Positions 12,101-25,900 of a DNA stretch of 64,000 bases are shown here, one piece after another. Origin of the DNA: Edaphochlamys debaryana (Eukaryota; Chlorophyta; Chlorophyceae; Chlamydomonadales). The notes under the pieces were generated by a model. That model ran no database searches and was not told the DNA's origin. It saw only the letters and a program-made list of their open reading frames with translations. The stretch is taken from contig JAEHOE010000186.1 of NCBI GenBank assembly GCA_016858145.1, forward strand, positions 1-64,000, written 5' to 3'. The stretch's first letter is position 1. The number at the start of each line of letters is the position of its first letter. Both the position numbers and the translations under genes were made by a program.

Positions 12101-15100
12101 TTACCTGAGGGAGTGGTGGTGGGTGCTGCGTCCTCGAGCAACACAGAGCCGTGCGGCAGGTGAGGGGGCCAGGTGTCCTCGTGAGCGGCCTGCGCATTCA
12201 TCAGGGGCTAGGGGCTTAGCAGTTGCAAGTAAGGCTTCTGGACCGGCAGGACCGTGGATGTTCGTCCGATGGCTGGGGGTCTGCTTGACCGTTTGCCTCC
12301 GCTTTCCCCAACCAGTTCCGAGTCTTCTCGCGCCCGTGCCGCTGCGGCTGCCGCTGCGGCGCGCGCCCTTTTGCCTGGGGCCTCCGGCTCGGCTGGGAGG
12401 CAGCTCGAGGGCCCACAGACGGCCCTGGAGCACGTGGATGAGGGCAGCGACCGCCTCACCAAGTGTGAGCCCTAGAGCCATGTTACATAGGTGCTGACCT
12501 GACCCTGATGCTAAGGTTCTGTCGTTCCTTGCTTGTGGTCATCGGTGTGGCCGCCCGCCCACGCACTCCACCCGCAGTGGAACCGCAACGCGTGGAGGCG
12601 GTGCGGAGGCAGCTGGCGGCCAGCCGGAGGCAGGTACGAAGGAGCGGAGGCTGGAGGGGTATCAGCTGCGCAGTGTTTTGACCCGTCGCACCTCACAGGC
12701 AGAGCTTAACCTGGCTTAACCATACATGCATCCCTCGCTCGTGTCCCCTTCTCCCCTCGCCTTCCCTCGGCCCAATTAAGGTGGCGGTGCAAATCCTGGA
12801 GCCGCTTGGCCAGGGCTCCTTCGCCCGAGTCTATAAGGGCAAGTGCGGAAGGGAGAGTGGTGCTTGCGGTGGCTGGCGGGTATCGTTGTAGGGAGCGGGG
12901 GCAGGCGGGGACCTATCGTTATTTAGGCTCTTTACTGATCAGCCCTCTGTTCTCCATCCCCCGTGCGCAGCTTCCTGGCAGGGCACCATCGTCGCCCTCA
13001 AGGTCCTCGTCCTTCCGGCCTCGCTGACCAACGACGAACAGCGGCAGCAGGTGGCGGTGATGGAGGCGGCGGTGTCTTCGGCCACGAGCCACCCCAACCT
13101 GGTGCAGGTGGGCGAGAGAGGGGGGTTTCCTGCCAGTCGCGGGCGTACGGCGATGTGCACGCGCACGCAAAGAGCTGCGGAGAGCCGCACCGGACAAAAG
13201 CCATATGCATATCCGCGCTGTGCTCCTAGACCTGCGACCACTCTGCAATCAGAGTCCCGCGAAAGCAGCAGAGCTCATCGACCCGGTCAATGCCTCTCGC
13301 AACGGACCTCAAAGAACAGTTCAGTCAGCGCACTCCTGCAATATCCTATACAAGTTAAGCTTCTCAAACGTATCATAGCTCATGATGTGCGCAGCGTGTT
13401 TGGCAGCTGTCGCGGTCTGCCAAACGCTTCTGGCGGCCCGGGGCCGCGAAGCCATTGCCCGGCATAGCCGTAAGCATCTGGGTACGTTGAAGAGCTGGAA
13501 GTGGGCCGGTTTGGTTGGAAGCGGTCGCCTGAGCGTGTTGCCAGCTGTTGCGCGCTTTGTCAATTCGCTCACGTAAACTCATGCAGCGCGCATAGCCGAC
13601 ATGATGGCATTGTTGAGCTGAAGCTGTTGGTCGCCTTTGTCCTTCTTGTCCGATGGCATCCTTCCCACCACGTTCGGCATGCCCACCCTCACTCCTCCCG
13701 CAGACCTACAGCTACAGCTTCAGAGCGGTACTGGACAGTACCCACGCGGTCAGCAGGTGTGTCACAGTGGGCTTGCTCTTTATTGAGTCCGTAGTGGCGG
13801 GGGCCTCTGCGGAACTGCAGCGGCGGCTGACACTCACTCACCCACAGGACCTCGCGCGATGGGGGCAAGCTGGGTGCAAAAGCTGGCGCGGAGGCGGATC
13901 AGGCACAAGCGCACGGCTACGAGCTCCACCTCGTGCTGGTGAGACAGGATGGCCCTGCAAGGATGATCCCTTCTTTGAGGGTTGCGACTGCCCGTCTTCT
14001 CCTTCCGCACCTCCCTCCCTTGCCTCTCGCTGGTTCCCTGCAAGGCCCTTATCACTTTCCTCCCCCTCCCCCCAGGAATACTGCGACCTGGGCACCCTCC
14101 GCCAGGCCCTGGACCGAGGGGCCTTCCACAGGGGCATGCCAGGGGCAACAGCCACACCGGCGGGCTCGGAGGGGGCCAGGGGCCCGGGCGGCAGGCCTGC
14201 CGATGCCAGAAACCCGGGCGCCTCTGGCCCACCGCAGTCGGGCGCAAGCCCCTCGGGTGGCATCACGGAAGGCCCAGATGCGTCTGGGACCCGAGCAACA
14301 CCAGCCGGCCAGCCCGGTGGAGCAGCCGGGGCTAGCCAGGGCGGGGCGAGCACACTGGCTTCGGAGCGTACCATGGTGGAGCCTCCCTCTACGCCCCTGG
14401 CTCGGGGCCAGGTGCTCACGCTCCTTTCGGAGTCAGATGCTCGCCCACCGGGCCTTACACCGACCCAGCCCCAGCGCGTTCCACCACAGCGGCCACCGCA
14501 AGAGCCCAAGCCGTTGCAGGCTCCGCATGACAACGGAACAGACCAGGGCGCAGCGACGTCGCTGGCCACCGTAGCGTCAGCCCCTACTGCTCCGGGAATG
14601 CCCAACCTTGGGTTGGAAGCGTCAGCAGTAGAAGCCTCCTCTTCCTCGGCCCCTGCCCTGTCCGCCCCTCCCCGTCCCGCGCTCCGCTACTCCCTGATGC
14701 TGGCTCTGGCCGCCGACACCGCTTCGGCGCTGCTGCACCTGCACGCCAACGGAATCGTGCACGGAGACGTCAAGGTGGGGCGCGGGGGAACTCTTTACCA
14801 GCTCCGCTGGCGCGGGGGAGCACCACTGCTCAAGGTCCTCTCGCTTACACCACCAGCCCTCTTTTCAACCACCTCAGGCCTCCAACGTGCTGCTCAAGTC
14901 TGGGGCGGGCGCGGGGCGTACCCCCAGCACCGGCACCGGCATAGCGCCCACGGCCTCGGGCACGGTGCTTAGACGGCCCACCGACGGTGCCCGTGTGGGA
15001 GGCGGCAGCACAGGGGGCGAGGGCAGGGTGGAGGACCCCTACGAGCGCCTGCTGCCGAGCGGCGTGGTGGCCAAGGTGAGTGGGTCACGATGGGGCCTGG

Positions 15101-16200
15101 CGCCGAAGGTGGGTACTGCGATGCCTACCTGCTGTCCATGCATGTTGGCATTTCCACGGCATACGCACCTGCATGCCCAACTGTGATCCCCTCCTCCCTC
15201 GCAGCTGTCGGACTTCGGTCTTGCGACCCACATCGATGACGGCAACGAAACACACGTGTCAGCGCTGGCGGCGCAGGTGGGCGGGGCGGGGCCAGTTCGG
15301 GGTCCCAGCCAGCTGCAGAGGCCCAAACCCCTTCCTTACCATGCCTCTTCCCTTTCCCAATCCCTCCCCAGGGCACGCTGACCCACATGGCCCCCGAGCT
15401 CATCTTGAAAGGACACATCTCCAAGCACGCGGTGGGTGGGGAGGGCGGGAGGGGGCCTGGGCTGCCGCTGACTTCCTCCTGCTCACCCGCGACCAATTTA
15501 TCGTTCCCCTCCTCCCCAGGACACGTATGCGTACGGCATCATGCTGTACGAGCTGCTGACCGCTGACAAGGCGCACCGGGGTCAGCCCCGGGCGCTGCTG
15601 CCGCACATGGTCGCGCTCAAGGGCCTGCGCCCCTCCTTCCCCGCCTGGGCCCCGCCCGACTACCGAGCGCTGGCGGAGAGCTGCTGGGCGGCGGAGCCAA
15701 GGAAGAGGTGGGGTGGGCGGGGCGGCGCGAGCATGGGTTTGGTCTGGTTTCCGTCATCCCTCAGGTCCTACCTCTCCTCCGCGTCGCCGCTTGCCAGGAT
15801 GGCCCTCCCTTCACGCCCGTCCTCTCCTTTCCACCCCTCCCCTTTCCACCTCAGGCCTGACTTTGCCACAATCCTTGCTGAGCTGCAACGCATGCGAGCA
15901 GCGGCGGCAGAGGACGCAGCCCTTAGCTCGGGGCGCCAGCTGGTCACAGCCTCGGGCGGCCCCAGAGATGGGGTCACCAGCCCTGGGGCAGTACTGACTG
16001 CCAGCGGATGGCTGGAGCTGCCGCAGCCGGCCTTCTCTCCGTCCGCCAGCGAGGGCGGCTTGGCGGTGGGCACCCGAGGAGGAGGAGGAGGCGGTGGTGC
16101 AGGCAGCTCCCTGCAGCTGGGTACGACCGAGATCGCCGCGCTCATGGCGAGCACTGTAGAGGGCGTGGGAACGGGGGCGGCGGCCGGTAGCCGGGGTTGA
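9137..16200 (+). CDS. Receptor-like TKL protein kinase A (19 exons, 1283 aa)
   Basis: Exons: 9137-9879, 10022-10162, 10297-10603, 10746-10789, 10936-11018, 11584-11721, 11871-12159, 12316-12464, 12578-12633, 12781-12838, 12971-13107, 13704-13756, 13848-13938, 14076-14774, 14878-15075, 15205-15276, 15372-15431, 15520-15707, 15855-16200; the sum is 3852 nt. The product starts with a basic then Leu-rich signal peptide. Its ectodomain has conserved blocks (FFALLRDPRVSLILLPFDL, GGYRLHYYNSTVVCDFPV). A Leu-Gly repeat leads into a membrane helix at about 486-500. The kinase domain follows: GQGSFARVYK loop from ~660, VALK Lys680, hinge LEYCDLGTL, HGDVK with Asp994, DFG at 1065, MAPE at 1092-1095. It should phosphorylate Ser/Thr (TKL) at the cell surface; the ligand is unknown. 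Low-complexity inserts occupy ~780-960 and ~1005-1055. A GC-AG intron follows exon 10. I found no TGTAA before the satellite array. Confidence 0.85.
12839..12970 (+). other. GC-AG intron in kinase A
   Basis: The exon ends with aagg and the intron begins gcaagt, a perfect GC-type donor. It closes with gtgcgcag. The same junction in kinases B and C uses gtgcgt and gtgggt donors, and splicing here is required to keep the glycine loop and the VALK segment in frame. Confidence 0.75.
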
Positions 16201-16981
16201 CGGGGCGTCAGGTGCCAATAAGCCATGGTGTATGGGGTGTGGGGGCACGCGGTGCATCCCCATGCCTTGGCGCCACTGATGGCCTTTGTATGTTGCGGGC
16301 GGATGAGGATGGGGATGAGCGCCTGAGAGGGAGGGTAGGTGTGACTCACAGTCTCAGGTCTGCAGCACTGATTGCATGCTTGATCACTGATGCACGTTTG
16401 ATGCAGCTTCTGCGAGCTTTCTCTGATGCTGCACGTATGCCCCACAGCGGTTGCAAGCCTTGTCGCCCAGGTCCCCCCCCAAGTCGTCGCTACTGGTCGT
16501 GAATGGGGCCTCGTGGGCCTTTGCTCTTCAAAGTACGGGGGGCGGGGCCTCTTTCCTGTCACGGTTCTATTGGCTGGCCGGCTGGGTTGTTCGCCCCACG
16601 TTGGTGCAGATGACAGAGCTGTGGCTTGGGGTAAGAGGGTCAAGCCCTGAGAAGGAACCCAAGGCCAAGCCCTGAGGAGGAAGCCCAAGGCGTAGACACA
16701 AAGTGGCTATCGGTAATAAGTGTTGACAGCGAGGCGGCTGAAACTGTTGGTGGTGTGCGTGCGTTTGGTAGGGGGGGGGGGGCCGCAGGGGTCGGTGTGG
16801 ATGGCAGAGCTGTGGCTTGGGATGAGAGGGTACCAGAGGCTAAGAGTGCAGCCCAGAATGAAGACCGTCGGGGGTCATCCCCTTGCTTGCTTGGCCAAAC
16901 ACCCACGTTGTTTGTTCACCACGAGATCGATCGTGGAAGAGACGCCAAGGCGGGGACGCCGACGAGCCCAGGAGCGGAAAT
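16201..16981. other. Intergenic region between kinase A and the 146-bp array
   Basis: No gene is supported. A small local duplication is visible: cagagctgtggcttggg occurs near 16614 and again near 16805, and aagccctgag(a/g)agga occurs twice in tandem near 16643 and 16670. A run of ten G lies near 16771. The large open frames that start here only continue into the satellite. Confidence 0.6.
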
Positions 16982-19900
16982 GGGTCGCGGCACTTGCAAG
17001 CGTCTCCGCAACAAAGTCGCGAAAGGGCTGTGCCACGTCCCACCCGCACCCCCAAGCTCCACCAGACACGTCCAAAGAGCGATGGACAAGCGCATTACGT
17101 CGGAAAGGGCCATGTCGGGCCAGCTCAGGGTCGCGGCACTTGCAAGCGTCTCCGCAACAAAGTCGCGAAACGGCGGTGCCACGTCCCACCCGCACCCCCA
17201 AGCTCCACCAGACACGTCCAAAGAGCGATGGACAAGCGCATTACGTCGGAAAGGGCAATCTCGGGCCAGCTCAGGGTCGCGACACTTGCGAGCATCTCCG
17301 CAACAAAGTCGCGAAACGGCTGTGCCACGTCCCACCCGCACCCCCAGGCTCCACCAGACATGTGCAAAGAGCGATGGACAAGCGCATTACGTCGGAAAGG
17401 GCAATCTCGGGCCAGCTCAGGGTCGCGACACTTGCGAGCATCTCCGCAACAAAGTCGCGAAACGGCTGTGCCACGTCCCACCCGCACCCCCAAGCTCCAC
17501 CAGACACGTCCAAAGAGCGATGGACAAGCGCATTACGTCGGAAAGGGCAATCTCGGGCCAGCTCAGGGTCGCGACACTTGCGAGCATCTCCGCAACAAAG
17601 TCGCGAAACGGCTGTGCCACGTCCCACCCGCACCCCCAAGCTCCACCAGACACGTTTAAAGAGCGATGGACAAGCGCATTACGTCGGAAAGGGCAATCTC
17701 GGGCCAGCTCAGGGTCGCGACACTTGCGAGCATCTCCGCAACAAAGTCGCGAAACGGCTGTGCCACGTCCCACCCGCACCCCCAGGCTCCACCAGACATG
17801 TGCAAAGAGCGATGGACAAGCGCATTACGTCGGAAAGGGCAATCTCGGGCCAGCTCAGGGTCGCGACACTTGCGAGCATCTCCGCAACAAAGTCGCGAAA
17901 GGGCTGTGCCACGTCCCACCCGCACCCCCAGGCTCCACCAGACACGTCCAAAGAGCGATGGACAAGCGCATTACGTCGGAAAGGGCAATCTCGGGCCAGC
18001 TCAGGGTCGCGACACTTGCGAGCATCTCCGCAACAAAGTCGCGAAACGGCTGTGCCACGTCCCACCCGCACCCCCAAGCTCCACCAGACACGTCCAAAGA
18101 GCGATGGACAAGCGCATTACGTCGGAAAGGGCAATCTCGGGCCAGCTCAGGGTCGCGACACTTGCGAGCATCTCCGCAACAAAGTCGCGAAACGGCTGTG
18201 CCACGTCCCACCCGCACCCCCAAGCTCCACCAGACACGTCCAAAGAGCGATGGACAAGCGCATTACGTCGGAAAGGGCAATCTCGGGCCAGCTCAGGGTC
18301 GCGACACTTGCGAGCATCTCCGCAACAAAGTCGCGAAACGGCTGTGCCACGTCCCACCCGCACCCCCAGGCTCCACCAGACATGTGCAAAGAGCGATGGA
18401 CAAGCGCATTACGTCGGAAAGGGCAATCTCGGGCCAGCTCAGGGTCGCGACACTTGCGAGCATCTCCGCAACAAAGTCGCGAAACGGCTGTGCCACGTCC
18501 CACCCGCACCCCCAGGCTCCACCAGACACGTCCAAAGAGCGATGGACAAGCGCATTACGTCGGAAAGGGCAATCTCGGGCCAGCTCAGGGTCGCGACACT
18601 TGAGAGCATCTCCGCAACAAAGTCGCGAAACGGCTGTGCCACGTCCCATCCGCACCTCCAAGCTCCACCAGACACGTCCAAAGAGCGATGGACAAGCGCA
18701 TTACGTCGGAAAGGGCAATCTCGGGCCAGCTCAGGGTCGCGACACTTGCGAGCATCTCCGCAACAAAGTCGCGAAACGGCGGTGCCACGTCCCACCCGCA
18801 CCCCCAGGCTCCACCAGACATGTGCAAAGAGCGATGGACAAGCGCATTACGTCGGAAAGGGCAATCTCGGGCCAGCTCAGGGTCGCGACACTTGCGAGCA
18901 TCTCCGCAACAAAGTCGCGAAACGGCTGTGCCACGTCCCACCCGCACCCCCAGGCTCCACCAGACACGTCCAAAGAGCGATGGACAAGCGCATTACGTCG
19001 GAAAGGGCCATGTCGGGCCAGCTCAGGGTCGCGGCACTTGCAAGCGTCTCCGCAACAAAGTCGCGAAACGGCTGTGCCACGTCCCACCCGCACCCCCAAG
19101 CTCCACCAGACACGTCCAAAGAGCGATGGACAAGCGCATTACGTCGGAAAGGGCCATGTCGGGCCAGCTCAGGGTCGCGGCACTTGCAAGCGTCTCCGCA
19201 ACAAAGTCGCGAAACGGCGGTGCCACGTCCCACCCGCACCCCCAGGCTCCACCAGACACGTCCAAAGAGCGATGGACAAGCGCATTACGTCGGAAAGGGC
19301 AATCTCGGGCCAGCTCAGGGTCGCGACACTTGCGAGCATCTCCGCAACAAAGTCGCGAAACGGCGGTGCCACGTCCCACCCGCACCCCCAAGCTCCACCA
19401 GACACGTCCAAAGAGCGATGGACAAGCGCATTACGTCGGAAAGGGCAATCTCGGGCCAGCTCAGGGTCACGACACTTGCGAGCACCTCCGCAACAAAGTC
19501 GCAAAACGGCGGTGCCACGTCCCACCCGCACCCCCAGGGTCAACCAGACACGTGCAAAGAGCGATGGACAAGCGCATTACGTCGGAAAGGGCAATCTCGG
19601 GCCAGCTCAGGGTCGCGACACTTGCGAGCATCTCCGCAACAAAGTCGCGAAACGGCGGTGCCACGTCCCACCCGCACCCCCAAGCTCCACCAGACACGTC
19701 CAAAGAGCGATGGACAAGCGCATTACGTCGGAAAGGGCAATCTCGGGCCAGCTCAGGGTCGCGACACTTGCAAGCGTCTCCGCAAGAAAGTCGCGAAACG
19801 GCTGTGCCACGTCCCACCCGCACCCCCAGGCTCCACCAGACACGTCCAAAGAGCGATGGACAAGCGCATTACGTCGGAAAGGGCAATCTCGGGCCAGCTC

Positions 19901-22900
19901 AGGGTCGCGACACTTGCGAGCATCTCCGCAACAAAGTCGCGAAACGGCGGTGCCACGTCCCACCCGCACCCCCAAGCTCCACCAGACACGTCCAAAGAGC
20001 GATGGACAAGCGCATTACGTCGGAAAGGGCAATCTCGGGCCAGCTCAGGGTCGCGACACTTGCAAGCGTCTCCGCAACAAAGTCGCGAAACGGCGGTGCC
20101 ACGTCCCACCCGCACCCCCAGGCTCCACCAGACACGTCCAAAGAGCGATGGACAAGCGCATTACGTCGGAAAGGGCCATGTCGGGCCAGCTCAGGGTCGC
20201 GACACTTGCGAGCATCTCCGCAACAAAGTCGCGAAACGGCTGTGCCACGTCCCACCCGCACCCCCAGGCTCCACCAGACACGTCCAAAGAGCGATGGACA
20301 AGCGCATTACGTCGGAAAGGGCAATGCTCGGGCCAGCTCAGGGTCGCGACACTTGCGAGCATCTCCGCAACAAAGTCGCGAAACGGCGGTGCCACGTCCC
20401 ACCCGCACCCCCAGGCTCCACCAGACACGTCCAAAGAGCGATGGACAAGCGCATTACGTCGGAAAGGGCAATCTCGGGCCAGCTCAGGGTCGCGACACTT
20501 GCGAGCATCTCCGCAACAAAGTCGCGAAACGGCGGTGCCACGTCCCACCCGCACCCCCAAGCTCCACCAGACACGTCCAAAGAGCGATGGACAAGCGCAT
20601 TACGTCGGAAAGGGCAATCTCGGGCCAGCTCAGGGTCGCGACACTTGCGAGCATCTCCGCAACAAAGTCGCGAAACGGCGGTGCCACGTCCCACCCGCAC
20701 CCCCAGGGTCCACCAGACACGTGCAAAGAGCGATGGACAAGCGCATTACGTCGGAAAGGGCAATCTCGGGCCAGCTCAGGGTCGCGACACTTGCGAGCAT
20801 CTCCGCAACAAAGTCGCGAAACGGCGGTGCCACGTCCCACCCGCACCCCCAGGCTCCACCAGACACGTCCAAAGAGCGATGGACAAGCGCATTACGTCGG
20901 AAAGGGCAATCTCGGGCCAGCTCAGGGTCGCGACACTTGCGAGCATCTCCGCAACAAAGTCGCGAAACGGCTGTGCCACGTCCCACCCGCACCCCCAGGC
21001 TCCACCAGACACGTCCAAAGAGCGATGGACAAGCGCATTACGTCGGAAAGGGCAATCTCGGGCCAGCTCAGGGTCGCGACACTTGCGAGCATCTCCGCAA
21101 CAAAGTCGCGAAACGGCGGTGCCACGTCCCACCCGCACCCCCAAGCTCCACCAGACACGTCCAAAGAGCGATGGACAAGCGCATTACGTCGGAAAGGGCA
21201 ATCTCGGGCCAGCTCAGGGTCGCGACACTTGCGAGCATCTCCGCAACAAAGTCGCGAAACGGCTGTGCCACGTCCCACCCGCACCCCCAGGCTCCACCAG
21301 ACACGTCCAAAGAGCGATGGACAAGCGCATTACGTCGGAAAGGGCAATCTCGGGCCAGCTCAGGGTCGCGACACTTGCGAGCATCTCCGCAACAAAGTCG
21401 CGAAACGGCGGTGCCACGTCCCACCCGCACCCCCAGGCTCCACCAGACACGTCCAAAGAGCGATGGACAAGCGCATTACGTCGGAAAGGGCAATCTCGGG
21501 CCAGCTCAGGGTCGCGACACTTGCGAGCATCTCCGCAACAAAGTCGCGAAACGGCTGTGCCACGTCCCACCCGCACCCCCAGGCTCCACCAGACACGTCC
21601 AAAGAGCGATGGACAAGCGCATTACGTCGGAAAGGGCAATCTCGGGCCAGCTCAGGGTCGCGACACTTGCGAGCATCTCCGCAACAAAGTCGCGAAACGG
21701 CTGTGCCACGTCCCACCCGCACCCCCAGGCTCCACCAGACACGTCCAAAGAGCGATGGACAAGCGCATTACGTCGGAAAGGGCAATCTCGGGCCAGCTCA
21801 GGGTCGCGACACTTGCGAGCATCTCCGCAACAAAGTCGCGAAACGGCTGTGCCACGTCCCACCCGCACCCCCAGGCTCCACCAGACACGTCCAAAGAGCG
21901 ATGGACAAGCGCATTACGTCGGAAAGGGCAATCTCGGGCCAGCTCAGGGTCGCGACACTTGCGAGCATCTCCGCAACAAAGTCGCGAAACGGCTGTGCCA
22001 CGTCCCACCCGCACCCCCAGGCTCCACCAGACACGTCCAAAGAGCGATGGACAAGCGCATTACGTCGGAAAGGGCAATCTCGGGCCAGCTCAGGGTCGCG
22101 ACACTTGCGAGCATCTCCGCAACAAAGTCGCGAAACGGCTGTGCCACGTCCCACCCGCACCCCCAAGGCTCCACCAGACACGTCCAAAGAGCGATGGACA
22201 AGCGCATTACGTCGGAAAGGGCAATCTCGGGCCAGCTCAGGGTCGCGACACTTGCGAGCATCTCCGCAACAAAGTCGCGAAACGGCGGTGCCACGTCCCA
22301 CCCGCACCCCCAGGCTCCACCAGACACGTCCAAAGAGCGATGGACAAGCGCATTACGTCGGAAAGGGCAATCTCGGGCCAGCTCAGGGTCGCGACACTTG
22401 CGAGCATCTCCGCAACAAAGTCGCGAAACGGCGGTGCCACGTCCCACCCGCACCCCCAGGCTCCACCAGACACGTCCAAAGAGCGATGGACAAGCGCATT
22501 ACGTCGGAAAGGGCAATCTCGGGCCAGCTCAGGGTCGCGACACTTGCGAGCATCTCCGCAACAAAGTCGCGAAACGGCGGTGCCACGTCCCACCCGCACC
22601 CCCAGGCTCCACCAGACACGTCCAAAGAGCGATGGACAAGCGCATTACGTCGGAAAGGGCAATCTCGGGCCAGCTCAGGGTCGCGACACTTGCGAGCATC
22701 TCCGCAACAAAGTCGCGAAACGGCGGTGCCACGTCCCACCCGCACCCCCAGGCTCCACCAGACACGTCCAAAGAGCGATGGACAAGCGCATTACGTCGGA
22801 AAGGGCAATCTCGGGCCAGCTCAGGGTCGCGACACTTGCGAGCATCTCCGCAACAAAGTCGCGAAACGGCGGTGCCACGTCCCACCCGCACCCCCAGGCT

Positions 22901-25900
22901 CCACCAGACACGTCCAAAGAGCGATGGACAAGCGCATTACGTCGGAAAGGGCAATCTCGGGCCAGCTCAGGGTCGCGACACTTGCGAGCATCTCCGCAAC
23001 AAAGTCGCGAAACGGCTGTGCCACGTCCCACCCGCACCCCCAGGCTCCACCAGACACGTCCAAAGAGCGATGGACAAGCGCATTACGTCGGAAAGGGCAA
23101 TCTCGGGCCAGCTCAGGGTCGCGACACTTGCGAGCATCTCCGCAACAAAGTCGCGAAACGGCGGTGCCACGTCCCACCCGCACCCCCAGGCTCCACCAGA
23201 CACGTCCAAAGAGCGATGGACAAGCGCATTACGTCGGAAAGGGCAATCTCGGGCCAGCTCAGGGTCGCGACACTTGCGAGCATCTCCGCAACAAAGTCGC
23301 GAAACGGCGGTGCCACGTCCCACCCGCACCCCCAGGCTCCACCAGACACGTCCAAAGAGCGATGGACAAGCGCATTACGTCGGAAAGGGCAATCTCGGGC
23401 CAGCTCAGGGTCGCGACACTTGCGAGCATCTCCGCAACAAAGTCGCGAAACGGCGGTGCCACGTCCCACCCGCACCCCCAGGCTCCACCAGACACGTCCA
23501 AAGAGCGATGGACAAGCGCATTACGTCGGAAAGGGCAATCTCGGGCCAGCTCAGGGTCGCGACACTTGCGAGCATCTCCGCAACAAAGTCGCGAAACGGC
23601 GGTGCCACGTCCCACCCGCACCCCCAGGCTCCACCAGACACGTCCAAAGAGCGATGGACAAGCGCATTACGTCGGAAAGGGCAATCTCGGGCCAGCTCAG
23701 GGTCGCGACACTTGCGAGCATCTCCGCAACAAAGTCGCGAAACGGCGGTGCCACGTCCCACCCGCACCCCCAGGCTCCACCAGACACGTCCAAAGAGCGA
23801 TGGACAAGCGCATTACGTCGGAAAGGGCAATCTCGGGCCAGCTCAGGGTCGCGACACTTGCGAGCATCTCCGCAACAAAGTCGCGAAACGGCGGTGCCAC
23901 GTCCCACCCGCACCCCCAGGCTCCACCAGACACGTCCAAAGAGCGATGGACAAGCGCATTACGTCGGAAAGGGCAATCTCGGGCCAGCTCAGGGTCGCGA
24001 CACTTGCGAGCATCTCCGCAACAAAGTCGCGAAACGGCGGTGCCACGTCCCACCCGCACCCCCAGGCTCCACCAGACACGTCCAAAGAGCGATGGACAAG
24101 CGCATTACGTCGGAAAGGGCAATCTCGGGCCAGCTCAGGGTCGCGACACTTGCGAGCATCTCCGCAACAAAGTCGCGAAACGGCGGTGCCACGTCCCACC
24201 CGCACCCCCAGGCTCCACCAGACACGTCCAAAGAGCGATGGACAAGCGCATTACGTCGGAAAGGGCAATCTCGGGCCAGCTCAGGGTCGCGACACTTGCG
24301 AGCATCTCCGCAACAAAGTCGCGAAACGGCGGTGCCACGTCCCACCCGCACCCCCAGGCTCCACCAGACACGTCCAAAGAGCGATGGACAAGCGCATTAC
24401 GTCGGAAAGGGCAATCTCGGGCCAGCTCAGGGTCGCGACACTTGCGAGCATCTCCGCAACAAAGTCGCGAAACGGCTGTGCCACGTCCCACCCGCACCCC
24501 CAGGCTCCACCAGACACGTCCAAAGAGCGATGGACAAGCGCATTACGTCGGAAAGGGCAATCTCGGGCCAGCTCAGGGTCGCGACACTTGCGAGCATCTC
24601 CGCAACAAAGTCGCGAAACGGCTGTGCCACGTCCCACCCGCACCCCCAGGCTCCACCAGACACGTCCAAAGAGCGATGGACAAGCGCATTACGTCGGAAA
24701 GGGCAATCTCGGGCCAGCTCAGGGTCGCGACACTTGCGAGCATCTCCGCAACAAAGTCGCGAAACGGCGGTGCCACGTCCCACCCGCACCCCCAGGCTCC
24801 ACCAGACACGTCCAAAGAGCGATGGACAAGCGCATTACGTCGGAAAGGGCAATCTCGGGCCAGCTCAGGGTCGCGACACTTGCGAGCATCTCCGCAACAA
24901 AGTCGCGAAACGGCTGTGCCACGTCCCACCCGCACCCCCAGGCTCCACCAGACACGTCCAAAGAGCGATGGACAAGCGCATTACGTCGGAAAGGGCAATC
25001 TCGGGCCAGCTCAGGGTCGCGACACTTGCGAGCATCTCCGCAACAAAGTCGCGAAACGGCTGTGCCACGTCCCACCCGCACCCCCAGGCTCCACCAGACA
25101 CGTCCAAAGAGCGATGGACAAGCGCATTACGTCGGAAAGGGCAATCTCGGGCCAGCTCAGGGTCGCGACACTTGCGAGCATCTCCGCAACAAAGTCGCGA
25201 AACGGCTGTGCCACGTCCCACCCGCACCCCCAGGCTCCACCAGACACGTCCAAAGAGCGATGGACAAGCGCATTACGTCGGAAAGGGCAATCTCGGGCCA
25301 GCTCAGGGTCGCGACACTTGCGAGCATCTCCGCAACAAAGTCGCGAAACGGCTGTGCCACGTCCCACCCGCACCCCCAGGCTCCACCAGACACGTCCAAA
25401 GAGCGATGGACAAGCGCATTACGTCGGAAAGGGCAATCTCGGGCCAGCTCAGGGTCGCGACACTTGCGAGCATCTCCGCAACAAAGTCGCGAAACGGCGG
25501 TGCCACGTCCCACCCGCACCCCCAGGCTCCACCAGACACGTCCAAAGAGCGATGGACAAGCGCATTACGTCGGAAAGGGCAATCTCGGGCCAGCTCAGGG
25601 TCGCGACACTTGCGAGCATCTCCGCAACAAAGTCGCGAAACGGCGGTGCCACGTCCCACCCGCACCCCCAGGCTCCACCAGACACGTCCAAAGAGCGATG
25701 GACAAGCGCATTACGTCGGAAAGGGCAATCTCGGGCCAGCTCAGGGTCGCGACACTTGCGAGCATCTCCGCAACAAAGTCGCGAAACGGCGGTGCCACGT
25801 CCCACCCGCACCCCCAGGCTCCACCAGACACGTCCAAAGAGCGATGGACAAGCGCATTACGTCGGAAAGGGCAATCTCGGGCCAGCTCAGGGTCGCGACA

